Origin: Spirochaetales bacterium
GTDB lineage: Bacteria; Spirochaetota; Spirochaetia; UBA9216
Length of the DNA stretch: 64,000 nt
Reading direction: 5' to 3'
Assembly: GCA_016342585.1 (NCBI GenBank)
Contig: JAEINK010000020.1
Location: forward strand, 1 to 64,000
Shown here: piece after piece, positions 34,410-43,736 of the stretch
Position numbering within the stretch: the first letter of the stretch is position 1
How the letters are laid out: every line of letters begins with the position of its first letter
The notes under the pieces: generated by a model
Told to the model about the DNA's origin: nothing
The model's database searches: none
What the model saw: only the letters and a program-made list of their open reading frames with translations
Made by a program: the position numbers and the translations under genes

Positions 34410-35486
34410 TTAATTCCAGATAAGAGATTTCTCCGATTCAGGATCAAAAAGCTGCCATGCATCAGAGAGGAACCTGAACTTAACAGTATCTCCCGGCCGA
34501 ATCTTCTCTTTGGGATCCACCAGTATTACAAAATCCTGGCCACCCCAGCGGCATTGTAAAAGGTCATCCCGTCCAAGAGGTTCTACCAGGAGAACCTCCG
34601 CAGATGTCCTGGCCGTGTTATCCAGAACAACATCCTCCGGTCTGATTCCAAGTATAATTCTATCCTTACTCACATTCGGGACCAGTTTATCGGCCAGAGG
34701 TGTAAGGCTACCGTCCGGAAGGGTAACGCTTGCGGCACCACCATCTTTTTTAATCGTGCTATCCAGCAGATTCATCGGCGGATTTCCTACAAACTGCCCG
34801 ATAAAAAGGGTTTCCGGTCTGTCATGAAGATCCAGGGGAGGTTTAAAGGCCTGAAGTTCACCATCCTTCATGACAGCAACCCGATCGGCCATGGTCATAG
34901 CTTCAATCTGATCATGAGTCACATAGATGCAGGTAATTCCAAGCTCTTTCTGCAGGCGCTTAATTTCACTGCGCATGGTAATTCTCAACCTGGCATCCAG
35001 GTTGGACAGGGGCTCATCAAAAAGCAGGAGTTCCGGTTTTTTGATCAAAGCTCTTCCCAGGGCCACACGCTGCTGCTGACCTCCCGAAAGTTCTCCCGGT
35101 TTTCTCTTCAGTAAATGCCCGATGCCCAGGAGTTCTGCAACCCTGGCGGCCTCGATCTCCATCTCTTTCTTTGAAGCTTTCTTCAGCTTCATCGAGAAGG
35201 CAATATTTTCAAATACAGTCATATGAGGATACAAAGCATAACTCTGAAACACCATTCCAATATTCCTGTCTTTAGGCTGAAGCCGGGTAACGTCATCATT
35301 GCCAAAAAGAATGCGGCCGCCGTCAGGTTTATAAATTCCGGCAGTCATCAGAAGAGTAGTTGTCTTTCCACACCCGGAAGGTCCTAAAAAGGCAACAAAT
35401 TCGCCGCTTTCTATCTCAAGTGATATCTCGTCTACAACAGTTGTTGTTCCGAATTTTTTTGTTAATTTATCCAGTATAATTTGCAT
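34410..35486 (-). CDS. Sugar-type ABC transporter ATPase (UgpC/MsmK/MalK-like)
   Basis: A 358-residue ATPase with Walker A GPSGCGKTTT about residue 36, signature LSGGQQQRVALGRAL and Walker B LLLFDEPLSNLDARLR. The last 120 residues are the regulatory/TOBE region (DRIILGIRPEDV) found in MalK-type proteins. It is the last gene of the binding protein-permease-permease-ATPase operon, 11 bases after the second permease gene. It may also energise the 24-27 kb transporter, which has no ATPase of its own; that is inference. Confidence 0.93.
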   Translation of the reverse strand: MQIILDKLTKKFGTTTVVDEISLEIESGEFVAFLGPSGCGKTTTLLMTAGIYKPDGGRILFGNDDVTRLQPKDRNIGMVFQSYALYPHMTVFENIAFSMKLKKASKKEMEIEAARVAELLGIGHLLKRKPGELSGGQQQRVALGRALIKKPELLLFDEPLSNLDARLRITMRSEIKRLQKELGITCIYVTHDQIEAMTMADRVAVMKDGELQAFKPPLDLHDRPETLFIGQFVGNPPMNLLDSTIKKDGGAASVTLPDGSLTPLADKLVPNVSKDRIILGIRPEDVVLDNTARTSAEVLLVEPLGRDDLLQCRWGGQDFVILVDPKEKIRPGDTVKFRFLSDAWQLFDPESEKSLIWN

Positions 35487-35497
35487 ATATTTCCTCT

Positions 35498-36367
35498 CTA
35501 TACCCCGCCGTGGGAACCGCCGGAAAAGATCTTCATCAGGTATTTTTGGGTAAAAGTGTAAAAGAATAAAATCGGAATAAGCTGAAAAAGCCCAACCGCA
35601 GCCAGAACTCCATACTGTATGGAGACAGAATCGCTATTCATCATGGAATTCAAATAGGTTGAAATAACAGCCCTGTTTCCCGAAGTTAAAAAAGTATAGG
35701 GAATAAGGAAGGAACTCCAGCCGGTCATAAATGAAAAGATTGATAAGGCCGCCAATCCCGGTTTTATCTGAGGCACCATTATATTCCAGAATGTTCGCCA
35801 TCGTGAGCAACCATCAATAAGGGCCGCACGCTCTATATCCCAGGAAACATTATCGAAAAAACCTTTCATCAACCAGATACCAAGAGGAAGCTGGAGAGCC
35901 AGACTTACCAGCACGACACCTCCAAGAGTATTGTAACCCATGAATAATCCAAGAATAGGTATCTTGGAAAAGAACCGAAGTACAAAATAAATCGCAATCA
36001 ACAGAGTTATACTGGGGAAAGCATGAAGAATAAGGGTTAAAGATAAAAAGGTTTTTCGCCCCCGAAATTTTATTCTGGAAAGAGCGTATCCAGCCATGGA
36101 TGAAACTATGAGAACTCCCAGGGTCATTAAAAGCGAAAGCAGAAAGGTATTCATAGTAACAAGCCAAATATCAGGTTCACTTATAAAGCTCCAGTTCTTA
36201 AGGGTCAATCCTCCGAAGTTACCATCAATATCTACCGGTTTTAAACCATATGTTCGCTCGGAAAAGGTTGAAATGAACAACCAGAGATACCCCAGGATGA
36301 TAGGCAATGAGAGAACGATCATTATGAGAAACGCCAGGGGTTGGAATAGATCACGTTTTTCTTTCAT
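35498..36367 (-). CDS. Sugar-type ABC transporter permease (MalG-like)
   Basis: A 289-residue permease with about six membrane helices and the coupling loop WDIERAALIDGCSRWRTFW about residue 190. It partners the permease encoded just upstream, eight bases away. N-terminal MKEKRDLFQPLAFLIM gives a short basic cytoplasmic tail, as usual in this family. Confidence 0.92.
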   Translation of the reverse strand: MKEKRDLFQPLAFLIMIVLSLPIILGYLWLFISTFSERTYGLKPVDIDGNFGGLTLKNWSFISEPDIWLVTMNTFLLSLLMTLGVLIVSSMAGYALSRIKFRGRKTFLSLTLILHAFPSITLLIAIYFVLRFFSKIPILGLFMGYNTLGGVVLVSLALQLPLGIWLMKGFFDNVSWDIERAALIDGCSRWRTFWNIMVPQIKPGLAALSIFSFMTGWSSFLIPYTFLTSGNRAVISTYLNSMMNSDSVSIQYGVLAAVGLFQLIPILFFYTFTQKYLMKIFSGGSHGGV

Positions 36368-36375
36368 AATTCCTC

Positions 36376-37290
36376 CTAGAGTTCCTCGATGAGAGGCTCT
36401 TTAACAAGCTCACCGAATTTAAAATATTTAAGATAAACAATAGCAAGGATGACCCCCATGCCGACAAGAACAGCGGATAGGGCCGCACCAAAGCCATATT
36501 GGAAGTTTCCATAATAATTATTAAGTGCCTTATGGTACGACCACAGAGACCAGACTTCAGTGTTAAAGTTTCCATCGGTTAATATCATAATACTTTCAAA
36601 TGATGTCAGAAGAGACAGTGTCTGATAGGTCGTAACAAAGAGTAACGGCCACCTTAGCTGTGGTAGGATTACATATCTGACCCTCTGGAAAAGAGAGGCT
36701 CCGTCAACAAGAGAGGAGACCATAATATCATTAGGAATCGATTCAATTGCTGATGAGAAAAGAATCATTCCGAAGGATGCTCCGATATAACCATTTATCA
36801 AAATTATAAAAAGGGTTGCGTGTTCGGGAACCCAATTCATGGTGGAAAGCCCAAATGGAATACGAAAGAGCTGATTAATCACCCCATAGGGTGCATCTGC
36901 CGCCATCATCGACCACATCAGGACATAAACAACAGGAGGAGTAATCCTTGGCAGAAGCCAGAGGGATCGAAAAAAGCCTCCTAATTTCTTAGGCATATGA
37001 TGAGTTAAAATCGCGACTAAAAGTCCCATCCCAACATTAAAAAATACAAGCGTAAATGCGACATACTTCACAGTAACAATAAAGTTGTTAGGTGTTTCCG
37101 GATGCAGCATTATTTTGATGTAATTCTTGAATCCTACCCATGACCAGTTCTGAAATCCGGTTACCGAGCTCATATCGGTGAGCGAAATCCCCAGAGTCAG
37201 GATTACAGGAAGAAAGAAAAAAAGAACCACCAAAAGAGCTGCTGGAAGAATGAACCAGTATCCAGTGAGGTACCGCTTCTGAATATTCAA
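36376..37290 (-). CDS. Sugar-type ABC transporter permease (MalF-like)
   Basis: A 304-residue permease with about six membrane helices; its coupling loop reads SSLVDGASLFQRVRYVILPQ. The first helix is in YWFILPAALLVVLFFFLP. It is the first permease gene of the operon, separated from the binding-protein gene by a GC-rich hairpin. Confidence 0.92.
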   Translation of the reverse strand: MNIQKRYLTGYWFILPAALLVVLFFFLPVILTLGISLTDMSSVTGFQNWSWVGFKNYIKIMLHPETPNNFIVTVKYVAFTLVFFNVGMGLLVAILTHHMPKKLGGFFRSLWLLPRITPPVVYVLMWSMMAADAPYGVINQLFRIPFGLSTMNWVPEHATLFIILINGYIGASFGMILFSSAIESIPNDIMVSSLVDGASLFQRVRYVILPQLRWPLLFVTTYQTLSLLTSFESIMILTDGNFNTEVWSLWSYHKALNNYYGNFQYGFGAALSAVLVGMGVILAIVYLKYFKFGELVKEPLIEEL

Positions 37291-37314
37291 TAGATTCTCC
37301 TTGAATAAAATAAT

Positions 37315-37337
37315 GAAGGCGCCTTTTCGGCGCCCTC
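37315..37337 (-). terminator. Intercistronic hairpin after the binding-protein gene
   Basis: GGCGCC-TTTTC-GGCGCC is a strong 6-bp stem that extends by two further pairs past one mismatch. It lies between the binding-protein stop and the first permease start and has no U-run, so it probably protects the upstream message or reduces read-through. Confidence 0.6.
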
Positions 37338-37348
37338 AAAGATAATCA

Positions 37349-38740
37349 TTATCTTACGATTAATTGGTCTTCAATCTCAAGCTTCATAAGTTTAACTGCA
37401 TCGGCAGCTGCCTCTTCGGGGGATTTCTCCCCCTGCTCTGCAGCAACCATTCCATCCCAGAGAATATCAAACCATGTACCATAAAGGACATGATTAGGGA
37501 GGTAGAAATTGTTATCAAGCAAATACGTTACATCAGCAAGAAACTGACTCTCTTTATAGGCATCAAAATCGGTCTGTGAATTTAATATTCCAAGGTGACC
37601 GCTTTCTACTGCGTGACGTGTATTCCGTTCTGTCGTTGACATTAAAGCGATTAACCTCATGGCTAAATCCTGATCACTTGAGTCTGAGGCACTTTCACTG
37701 GAAATAAGATACACCAGGGGGTGTGATAGAGTTGTCCCTTTCACTCCTTTGACTCCTGATGGCTGATAAGCGTATCCTATATTCTCAAAAAGAGCTTCTT
37801 CTCCGCCAACAGCATAATTTGCAGCCCAGTCTGCCCACATCCAGGTTCCACCATTCATAAACAAAGCTTTACCATTTGAAACAACATCATGCCAGATCTT
37901 CCATTCAGTACCTATGTATTTATCGGGAGAAACCCCGGAGGTAACACACTCCCTCTGAAAGGCATAAAATGCCGTCAAGGCCTCTTCATCTATAACAAGC
38001 TTGTCTTCGGCTGCATCATAAACATCACCACCGAAGGCTTTGTAGAACTGTAAAAAATCTCCACCCTTGCTAGGTCTGTGCCAGTATCCATATCCTGGTT
38101 CCACAACACCTTTATCGATAGCCTCAGAAGCGACAGAGATCAGATCAGAAAGCGTGAACTCTCCCATTTCAATTTTTCCCGGCAGCGCGGCAATATCGGT
38201 ATCTGACCATCCCATCTCTCCAAGGAGGGTTTTATTAAAGTACATGGGTCTTGCTTCGGTATCCTGAGGTACACCCCAAATCTGATTTCGCCAGGTGGCA
38301 GAATTCCAAAGGGATTCAAAAACATCAGAGAACTCAGGAGCTTCAGCCTGGATCTCGGAAACAGTGTCAGCCAGGGGTATAATATATCCAGCCTGCCCCC
38401 AGGTTGCAATATCTTCATGACCTGAACAAATAATTAAAGGAGCTTCACCGGCATCAGCTGCCAGGGAATATTTCTTTTTAAAGCCACCCCAATCTCCTTC
38501 ATCATGGACAGGAACGACCTCGACAGTAACCTCAGAACCTTCCGCTTTAAGCTGGGCATTCAGTTCTACAGCAGCTTCCGTAGCTAAATCAGCTCTCCAA
38601 TGGTTTACTCCGGCTTCACGTGTCCAGACTTCGATTGTCACAGTACGTGGTCCACTTTCAACTTCCTGCTTTCCGCCTGCAAAAAGCATCGGGGTTAGCA
38701 AAGCAGCTAACACGAATAAACACAATAATCTCTTTTTCAT
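37349..38740 (-). CDS. Sugar-type ABC transporter binding protein
   Basis: A 463-residue family 1 solute-binding protein. The signal peptide ends TPMLFAGGKQEVESG with no lipobox cysteine, and the mature protein begins with the usual VTIEVWTREAGVNHW strand. Later blocks such as ARPMYFNKTLLGEMGW and FMNGGTWMWADWA fit carbohydrate or glycerophosphodiester-type binding proteins. It heads a four-gene import operon divergent from a lacI-type gene that is followed by a glycerophosphodiester phosphodiesterase gene. The ligand may thus be a glycerophosphodiester or a sugar; the sequence does not settle it. Confidence 0.9.
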   Translation of the reverse strand: MKKRLLCLFVLAALLTPMLFAGGKQEVESGPRTVTIEVWTREAGVNHWRADLATEAAVELNAQLKAEGSEVTVEVVPVHDEGDWGGFKKKYSLAADAGEAPLIICSGHEDIATWGQAGYIIPLADTVSEIQAEAPEFSDVFESLWNSATWRNQIWGVPQDTEARPMYFNKTLLGEMGWSDTDIAALPGKIEMGEFTLSDLISVASEAIDKGVVEPGYGYWHRPSKGGDFLQFYKAFGGDVYDAAEDKLVIDEEALTAFYAFQRECVTSGVSPDKYIGTEWKIWHDVVSNGKALFMNGGTWMWADWAANYAVGGEEALFENIGYAYQPSGVKGVKGTTLSHPLVYLISSESASDSSDQDLAMRLIALMSTTERNTRHAVESGHLGILNSQTDFDAYKESQFLADVTYLLDNNFYLPNHVLYGTWFDILWDGMVAAEQGEKSPEEAAADAVKLMKLEIEDQLIVR

Positions 38741-38768
38741 AAAGTTCTCCTTGATTTATGCAATTGTT

Positions 38769-38815
38769 TGTAAAACGCTTGCATTATTATTGCACCAGGG
38801 TTAAACTATTGTCAA
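38769..38815 (-). promoter_or_regulatory. Promoter with LacI-type operator for the ABC operon
   Basis: On the minus strand TTGACA (38810-38815), a 17-base spacer and CAATAA (38787-38792) form a sigma-70 promoter for the binding-protein gene. Immediately downstream GCAAGCGTTTTAC (38770-38782) is a near-palindrome with the central CG typical of LacI-family operators. The divergent lacI-type gene is the obvious source of the repressor. Confidence 0.72.
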
Positions 38816-38863
38816 GGATTTTCTTAAAGAATAAATTAGAGAATAGCAGGGAGAATACAAAGC

Positions 38864-39865
38864 ATGAATTTGAAGGAACTGGCTGCAGAATTAAATTTAT
38901 CCTCCTCTACAATATCAAGGGTCTTGAATGATAAACCGGGGATAAGCGAAAAGACCCGTAAACTTGTGCTGGAAGCAGTAGAACGAACAGGTTTCAGTCA
39001 AAATTTCAGTGCTCAAAATCTCGCCAACCCCAAAGCCCGTTTTATTGGGGTTATTGGAAGGAAACGAGGTGAACAGCAGGATCAGCTATACTTCCACCAT
39101 TCAATGGAATTATTTGAAGAGTATTTCCAGGCCCACAACTATCAGTGTATAAATCTCGGAATCGTCGATGACAGTGTTCTCGAATTAAAGGAGATTTTAT
39201 CCGGCAGCCCCCTGGGTGAAAATGATTTTGCAGGTCTTATTATAAGAGGACAAAGTTTCCCGGTAAAAACAATCCTTTCACTGAAAGCCAGGGGGATACC
39301 CATTGTCCTGCTTGAGAATAAGCTCCAGCAAACAAAAATTGACAGTGTCGTCTGTGAAGATAAAGAAACAATTTATAAATTGACAAATGAAATGATTTCC
39401 AGGAAATATAAAAAAATAATTCACATAACCGGCCCTGAAGAGTGGTATAACAACAGAGAACGAATAAGAGGCTATCGAGAGGCAATGAAAGAGGCCGGAA
39501 TGGATGATAAAGTTATTTCTCTTTCCGACACTACAGTTGATACAGGAATAGAGGCATTTGAATTGATAAAAGAGGATCTTCAAGCGCATACAGGTATTAT
39601 TGCCGCTAATGATGCCATGGCAATCGGTTTCACAAAGGCCTGTAGAGAAAAAGGAATTTCCATCCCTGATGAACTGGCCATTACAGGCTTTGATGATATT
39701 CCCTGGGCGCAGCACTCCTATCCGCCCTTAACAACAGCAAAAGTATATATTGAAGAGATGAGTAAACTGGCAGCAAGCAGATTATTACAACTAATGGAGA
39801 CCCCAGATAGTCGGCCTGTAACGATTAGGGTACCAGCGGATATTATCCTTCGAGACACAATCTAA
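38864..39865 (+). CDS. LacI-family transcription regulator
   Basis: A 333-residue repressor. The N-terminus is a classical LacI helix-turn-helix (MNLKELAAELNLSSSTISRV), followed by the hinge region around NLANPKARFIGVIG. The ligand domain is of the periplasmic-binding-protein type, ending with the ITGFDDIPWAQHSYPPLTT block. It is divergent from the sugar-type ABC operon, whose promoter holds a LacI-like operator, and is followed after 23 bases by a glycerophosphodiester phosphodiesterase gene, probably co-transcribed. Confidence 0.92.
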   Translation: MNLKELAAELNLSSSTISRVLNDKPGISEKTRKLVLEAVERTGFSQNFSAQNLANPKARFIGVIGRKRGEQQDQLYFHHSMELFEEYFQAHNYQCINLGIVDDSVLELKEILSGSPLGENDFAGLIIRGQSFPVKTILSLKARGIPIVLLENKLQQTKIDSVVCEDKETIYKLTNEMISRKYKKIIHITGPEEWYNNRERIRGYREAMKEAGMDDKVISLSDTTVDTGIEAFELIKEDLQAHTGIIAANDAMAIGFTKACREKGISIPDELAITGFDDIPWAQHSYPPLTTAKVYIEEMSKLAASRLLQLMETPDSRPVTIRVPADIILRDTI

Positions 39866-39888
39866 CACCCGGAAACAGAGAGGCACAA

Positions 39889-40572
39889 ATGCTAATAATT
39901 GGACACCGCGGGGCACCTGATCACGCACCGGAAAACACACTTCTCTCTTTTGAGAAAGCACTTGAACAGGGTGCTGATATGATAGAACTTGATATCTATG
40001 TATGCTTATCCGGAGAACTCGTTGTCATTCACGACGATAGAGTAGACAGAACCACGAGTGGTACAGGAGTGGTAAAAGAAATGACACTCAATGAGTTAAA
40101 GAGTGTGAATATAAAAAAAGGTCAGAAAATACCACGCCTGGAAGAGGTCCTGAACCAAATCAAGGGACGGGTCCCTGTCAACATCGAACTGAAGGGACCG
40201 GGAACGGCTATAGGATTCAGTAATTTTCTTGATAGCTACTCCCCGGATTTTTCATGGAACCACAATGAGATAATCGTATCTTCCTTCAATTTGCGTGAGC
40301 TGCAGGTGTTTAAAAATCTGAAACCTCACATTAAAAGAGGAGCTTTAAATGGTGGTGTCCCCCTTGATCTGGGGGGCTTTGCCGAGCCCCTGTCTCCCTG
40401 GTCATTGCACTACAGCATAGAGTTTATCTCACCGGAACTGGTTGCAGATGCCCATAAGCGGGGAAGAAAAGTCCTGGTATACACAGTCAATCGTAAAGAT
40501 GACAGGGATCGACTGAAATCATGGGGAGTAGACGGTATATTTACCAACTCTCCAGAAGCAATGCTTAAATAG
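39889..40572 (+). CDS. Glycerophosphodiester phosphodiesterase
   Basis: Hydrolyses glycerophosphodiesters to glycerol 3-phosphate and an alcohol. The 227-residue protein has the GDPD catalytic elements: GHRGAPDHAPENT at the N-terminus, the metal-ligand ELDIY about residue 36, and VVIHDDRVDRTT with the second histidine. No signal peptide is present, so it acts in the cytoplasm on imported substrate. It sits behind the LacI regulator of the adjacent ABC operon, which fits uptake and cleavage of a glycerophosphodiester. Confidence 0.92.
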   Translation: MLIIGHRGAPDHAPENTLLSFEKALEQGADMIELDIYVCLSGELVVIHDDRVDRTTSGTGVVKEMTLNELKSVNIKKGQKIPRLEEVLNQIKGRVPVNIELKGPGTAIGFSNFLDSYSPDFSWNHNEIIVSSFNLRELQVFKNLKPHIKRGALNGGVPLDLGGFAEPLSPWSLHYSIEFISPELVADAHKRGRKVLVYTVNRKDDRDRLKSWGVDGIFTNSPEAMLK

Positions 40573-40581
40573 TGTTCCAAT

Positions 40582-41844
40582 TCACCTCCCCATCCTTCTT
40601 AAACTGAAGCTTAAAGAAGCAACAGTGAAAAGAATCAGTGAGGCCATTATAAATGGGAGGATCGGCTCCAGTCGATAAAGCTCGGCCGCAATAATACCTG
40701 CCGGAACAGTAACCAGAGAGAAGAAGGTGTTGCCCGCCGCCAGCTGGACAGCCCGTGAATCCTGTTTAAGGGTATCGGCCCAGAGGCTGTCGAGCAGCGG
40801 ACGGATGAGGGCCAGCCCGGCGCCATCAAGCATAATAGAGAAAATAAGAATCCATTGAATTCCGCCGGCAGCGAGGATCAGCATAACAAGAGAGAAGGCC
40901 GACATTGCAAGTCCCAGGGTCATGGCCCGCTCACGGTTATGGATCCTGAGTCGCGGAACGAAACCGAGAAGAACAACCATCGTAATAATAGAGGTGGCCA
41001 GGGGAATAATGGATAACATCCCGGAGGAGAGACCTACCGTCTTTTTCAGATACACAAAATAGAAAATGGGTTTGAATACCATGTAAAACTGAACCCCCGC
41101 CTGAATAAAGAAAACGGTTCTCGTCCTGCGATTAGCCATGAAATACCCCAAAGATTCCCGAAAGCCCTTGAGTACATCAACCCGGGGTGCCCTCCCTACC
41201 CCATCCGGTTCCTTCCACAGAAAATGACGGGCAATAAACATAAGGAACATGATGGCACCAGCAAGCAGGTACATCAGCCTTGTTCCCGGGATAATTCCCA
41301 TTCTGCTCACCACGGCGCCCCCCAAAGGGGCAAAAAATCCTCCGGCAATAACCATAAGATAAAGTCCTGAATAATTCCTTAATCTCTGGTCGGAAGTGGC
41401 ATCCTCGGTAATCATACAGGAGAAGGAGACATAGACAACTTTATTAATACCATTAAGGAAAGCGGCTAAAAGGAAGCCGAGGAGAGAGTTGCTGAAAGCC
41501 CAGACCAGACAGGCAAGTCCCCAGGATATACTGTCAAAAATAAAAGTAGTCCTTCGACGGCCAAGGAGATCCGTCAAATTCCCGGAGACAAAAGATGAAA
41601 TAATTTGAGCCACAACAAGGATTGTCTGGGTTAATCCCACCTCCCTTTCCGAAAGGCCCAGCTCCATCATATAGAGAACCGCATAGACAGAAATTATATT
41701 AAAAGGAATAGACCAGAAAGGCTCGGTGAAGGTGACAACCCGGCCGTTGTGACTCATCCCCCTAAGCCAGGGGAAGGTGGATATATCAAATCTTTTAACC
41801 GGTTTCATGAGGTTCAAGATAGTGCAGGTATAGAATGTAATCAA
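40582..41844 (-). CDS. MFS transporter
   Basis: A 12-helix major facilitator protein of 420 residues; substrate unknown. The conserved loop 2-3 motif is seen as GNLTDLLGRRRTTFIFD about residue 87. The start is uncertain: a TTG at 41844 or the ATG at 41808 (MKPVKRFD), neither with a strong ribosome binding site. It is convergent with the phosphodiesterase gene, nine bases away, and monocistronic. Confidence 0.88.
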   Translation of the reverse strand: MITFYTCTILNLMKPVKRFDISTFPWLRGMSHNGRVVTFTEPFWSIPFNIISVYAVLYMMELGLSEREVGLTQTILVVAQIISSFVSGNLTDLLGRRRTTFIFDSISWGLACLVWAFSNSLLGFLLAAFLNGINKVVYVSFSCMITEDATSDQRLRNYSGLYLMVIAGGFFAPLGGAVVSRMGIIPGTRLMYLLAGAIMFLMFIARHFLWKEPDGVGRAPRVDVLKGFRESLGYFMANRRTRTVFFIQAGVQFYMVFKPIFYFVYLKKTVGLSSGMLSIIPLATSIITMVVLLGFVPRLRIHNRERAMTLGLAMSAFSLVMLILAAGGIQWILIFSIMLDGAGLALIRPLLDSLWADTLKQDSRAVQLAAGNTFFSLVTVPAGIIAAELYRLEPILPFIMASLILFTVASLSFSLRRMGR

Positions 41845-42042
41845 GCCTGCATATTCTCTTAAAATAGGTAATTACAGTAATTTCAAAACTCGATTCCTTT
41901 CGAAATTAACTCAATCATTTAAACAAAGAAACCTCATCCACCTAATCGTATTACTTTTTTATTGCTGCTCGCCCCCGATTTACTTACCTTATATAGTAAG
42001 TTTCGATTATAGCTCTCTACAACAATCAAGGAAAAATTAAAT

Positions 42043-43290
42043 ATGAATAAATATATTGCAGTAACGTTTATGGTTTTATCATTGATTTCCACAGGCCTTA
42101 CAGCAGAAGAGTACATCATTTCAGATATCGTCATTACCGGAAATACTCGGACCCGCGATAATACCATCCTTGACATAATAAACGTGACACAGGGAGAAAC
42201 TGCCGATGAAAAGAAAGTCGAAGAGGTAAAGCAGAAACTCCTGGCGTCTGGGATTTTTCAAAGTAACTTGAACGTAAACCTGAATATAATTTCAGGCAAA
42301 GAGGGTGTACTGACCATAGAATTAATGGACCGCTGGACCCTGCTTCCCCTGCCCGCCGGTTTCGTCAGTTCCGATAAGTGGCTTGCCGGCGCCGTTTTTA
42401 TTGAATCAAATCTGGCCGGGTTGAATCAGCTGCTGGTTGCCGGGGCCTTTATCTCCGATGATAACATTTTTGGTTTTTCTGCATGGAATAACCCCGCATT
42501 TATGGGAACAGAATATTCTCTGGGGGTAAGCCTTTCCGGTGATGACGGGAAAAAGGAACACCTTGACGTTACTGGGGAGAACATCCTGGCGTCAATCGAT
42601 CAAACCATGGTATCAGCCTCTATTCGCCTGGGCCGCACCTACTCCTCGGGTTTTGGGTGGCGAGGGTCGACAGGGATAATGAGTTTCAAATACGGGGAAG
42701 GAACGGGTTATTTTGCAGAAAGCTCGGAATCCAATATGTATTGGAAAAATGGTCTTGATTTGAGCTGGAATAACCTGTTCTATATTAGCTTTTTTAACGA
42801 AGGGGCCTCTATTCATTTGAAGAACACCCTTTACTCCGAATTCACGACCATGAAGACAGAACCGGTTTTTCAGCTGGATCTCTCACATAATTTTATCATA
42901 GCAGACAGGCATCTGTTCCGTGGGAACATAAAGGCAGGATGGCAGAATCGAACAGATTCTACCCCCCTGTTCCTGGGTGGTAGAGAGGGAAGCAGGGCTC
43001 TTCCCTCCGGTGATGTCGCCGTTAAACGCTATGTATCCGGGGCTTTGACTTTTGAACCGGTTATTTTCAAACCGGATTGGGGAATTTTTACTTTACCTGT
43101 CTATTATGAGGCGGGGCTCTTTCAGCCACTCAAGGAAGAGTTCCCTGTTTCCTGGAATGGTCCGGGAATCGGTTTCCGTTTTTATGTAGATAAAGTGGCC
43201 ATACCGGCATTAGGGGCCGACTTCACCTGGAACATCAACGAACGAACATTCAAAGTCGTTGTTTCAGTCGGCGGAAGCGGTGGGGAATAG
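42043..43290 (+). CDS. Outer-membrane protein with POTRA domain (BamA/TamA-like)
   Basis: A 415-residue exported protein. A signal peptide (to about STGLTAEE) is followed by a single POTRA-like domain, residues about 24-95 (ISDIVITGNTRTRDNTILD, then a KLLASGIF strand), and then by about 300 residues of alternating beta strands expected to form a beta-barrel. It is shorter than BamA, which has five POTRA domains, so it is more like a single-POTRA relative of the surface-antigen family. A small dyad ACTTAC-N8-GTAAGT lies about 40 bases upstream. It is followed by a small unknown gene. Its exact role in the outer membrane is not known. Confidence 0.78.
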   Translation: MNKYIAVTFMVLSLISTGLTAEEYIISDIVITGNTRTRDNTILDIINVTQGETADEKKVEEVKQKLLASGIFQSNLNVNLNIISGKEGVLTIELMDRWTLLPLPAGFVSSDKWLAGAVFIESNLAGLNQLLVAGAFISDDNIFGFSAWNNPAFMGTEYSLGVSLSGDDGKKEHLDVTGENILASIDQTMVSASIRLGRTYSSGFGWRGSTGIMSFKYGEGTGYFAESSESNMYWKNGLDLSWNNLFYISFFNEGASIHLKNTLYSEFTTMKTEPVFQLDLSHNFIIADRHLFRGNIKAGWQNRTDSTPLFLGGREGSRALPSGDVAVKRYVSGALTFEPVIFKPDWGIFTLPVYYEAGLFQPLKEEFPVSWNGPGIGFRFYVDKVAIPALGADFTWNINERTFKVVVSVGGSGGE

Positions 43291-43310
43291 AAAGAAGAAA
43301 TTGACCTTCT

Positions 43311-43583
43311 GTGGAATATTTGGTATCAAGATTTATGCGAATTGAAGACGAAACATATGAAAAAAGCTATAAAAGAACTCTGGCAATGTTGGAACTGGAT
43401 TCACAGACTGAATCTTTTAATCTGCAAAAAGTTATAGAAACATTGAAAGCCCTCTATCAATATGAAGCCCTTGATTGGGCTGGCAGGGGTGAAATAAAGA
43501 ATGCCGAGATAAGCGGTTCAATCTCAGCCTATCAGGTATTCATTCATAATCACAAGAACAAAGAGTTCCAAAATCAAAATTAA
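43311..43583 (+). CDS. Small hypothetical protein
   Basis: I recognise no family. The frame codes for up to 90 residues from a GTG at 43311, or 82 from the ATG at 43335 (MRIEDETYEKSY), and neither has a good ribosome binding site. The protein is soluble and mostly helical. It begins 20 bases after the POTRA gene in the same direction, so it is probably the second gene of that unit. Confidence 0.55.
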   Translation: MEYLVSRFMRIEDETYEKSYKRTLAMLELDSQTESFNLQKVIETLKALYQYEALDWAGRGEIKNAEISGSISAYQVFIHNHKNKEFQNQN

Positions 43584-43629
43584 AATTAAAAAAAATGACA
43601 AAACCAATTCCCCGGGAATCCAGACAAAG

Positions 43630-43688
43630 GCTTCTATCAACAAATAATAATTGACTTACTATGAAGCTGACGATAGTCTGATAGAAGC
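43630..43688. repeat. 10-bp inverted repeat around a possible promoter
   Basis: GCTTCTATCA at 43630-43639 and TGATAGAAGC at 43679-43688 are perfect mirror copies 39 bases apart. Between them lies TTGACT with TAGTCT 17 bases later, a possible promoter for the downstream lipoprotein gene. It may be an operator pair or a long hairpin. Confidence 0.5.
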
Positions 43689-43736
43689 GCTTATTAAAGA
43701 TAAAGTAGAATAATTAGTAAAGAACCGGAGGATGAT

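Noticed and set aside
40570-40577. TAGTGTTC at the stop codon of the glycerophosphodiester phosphodiesterase gene, like the IS end
   Set aside because: Only the first eight bases match; the following bases do not fit the IS or MITE ends, and an 8-mer match is expected by chance.
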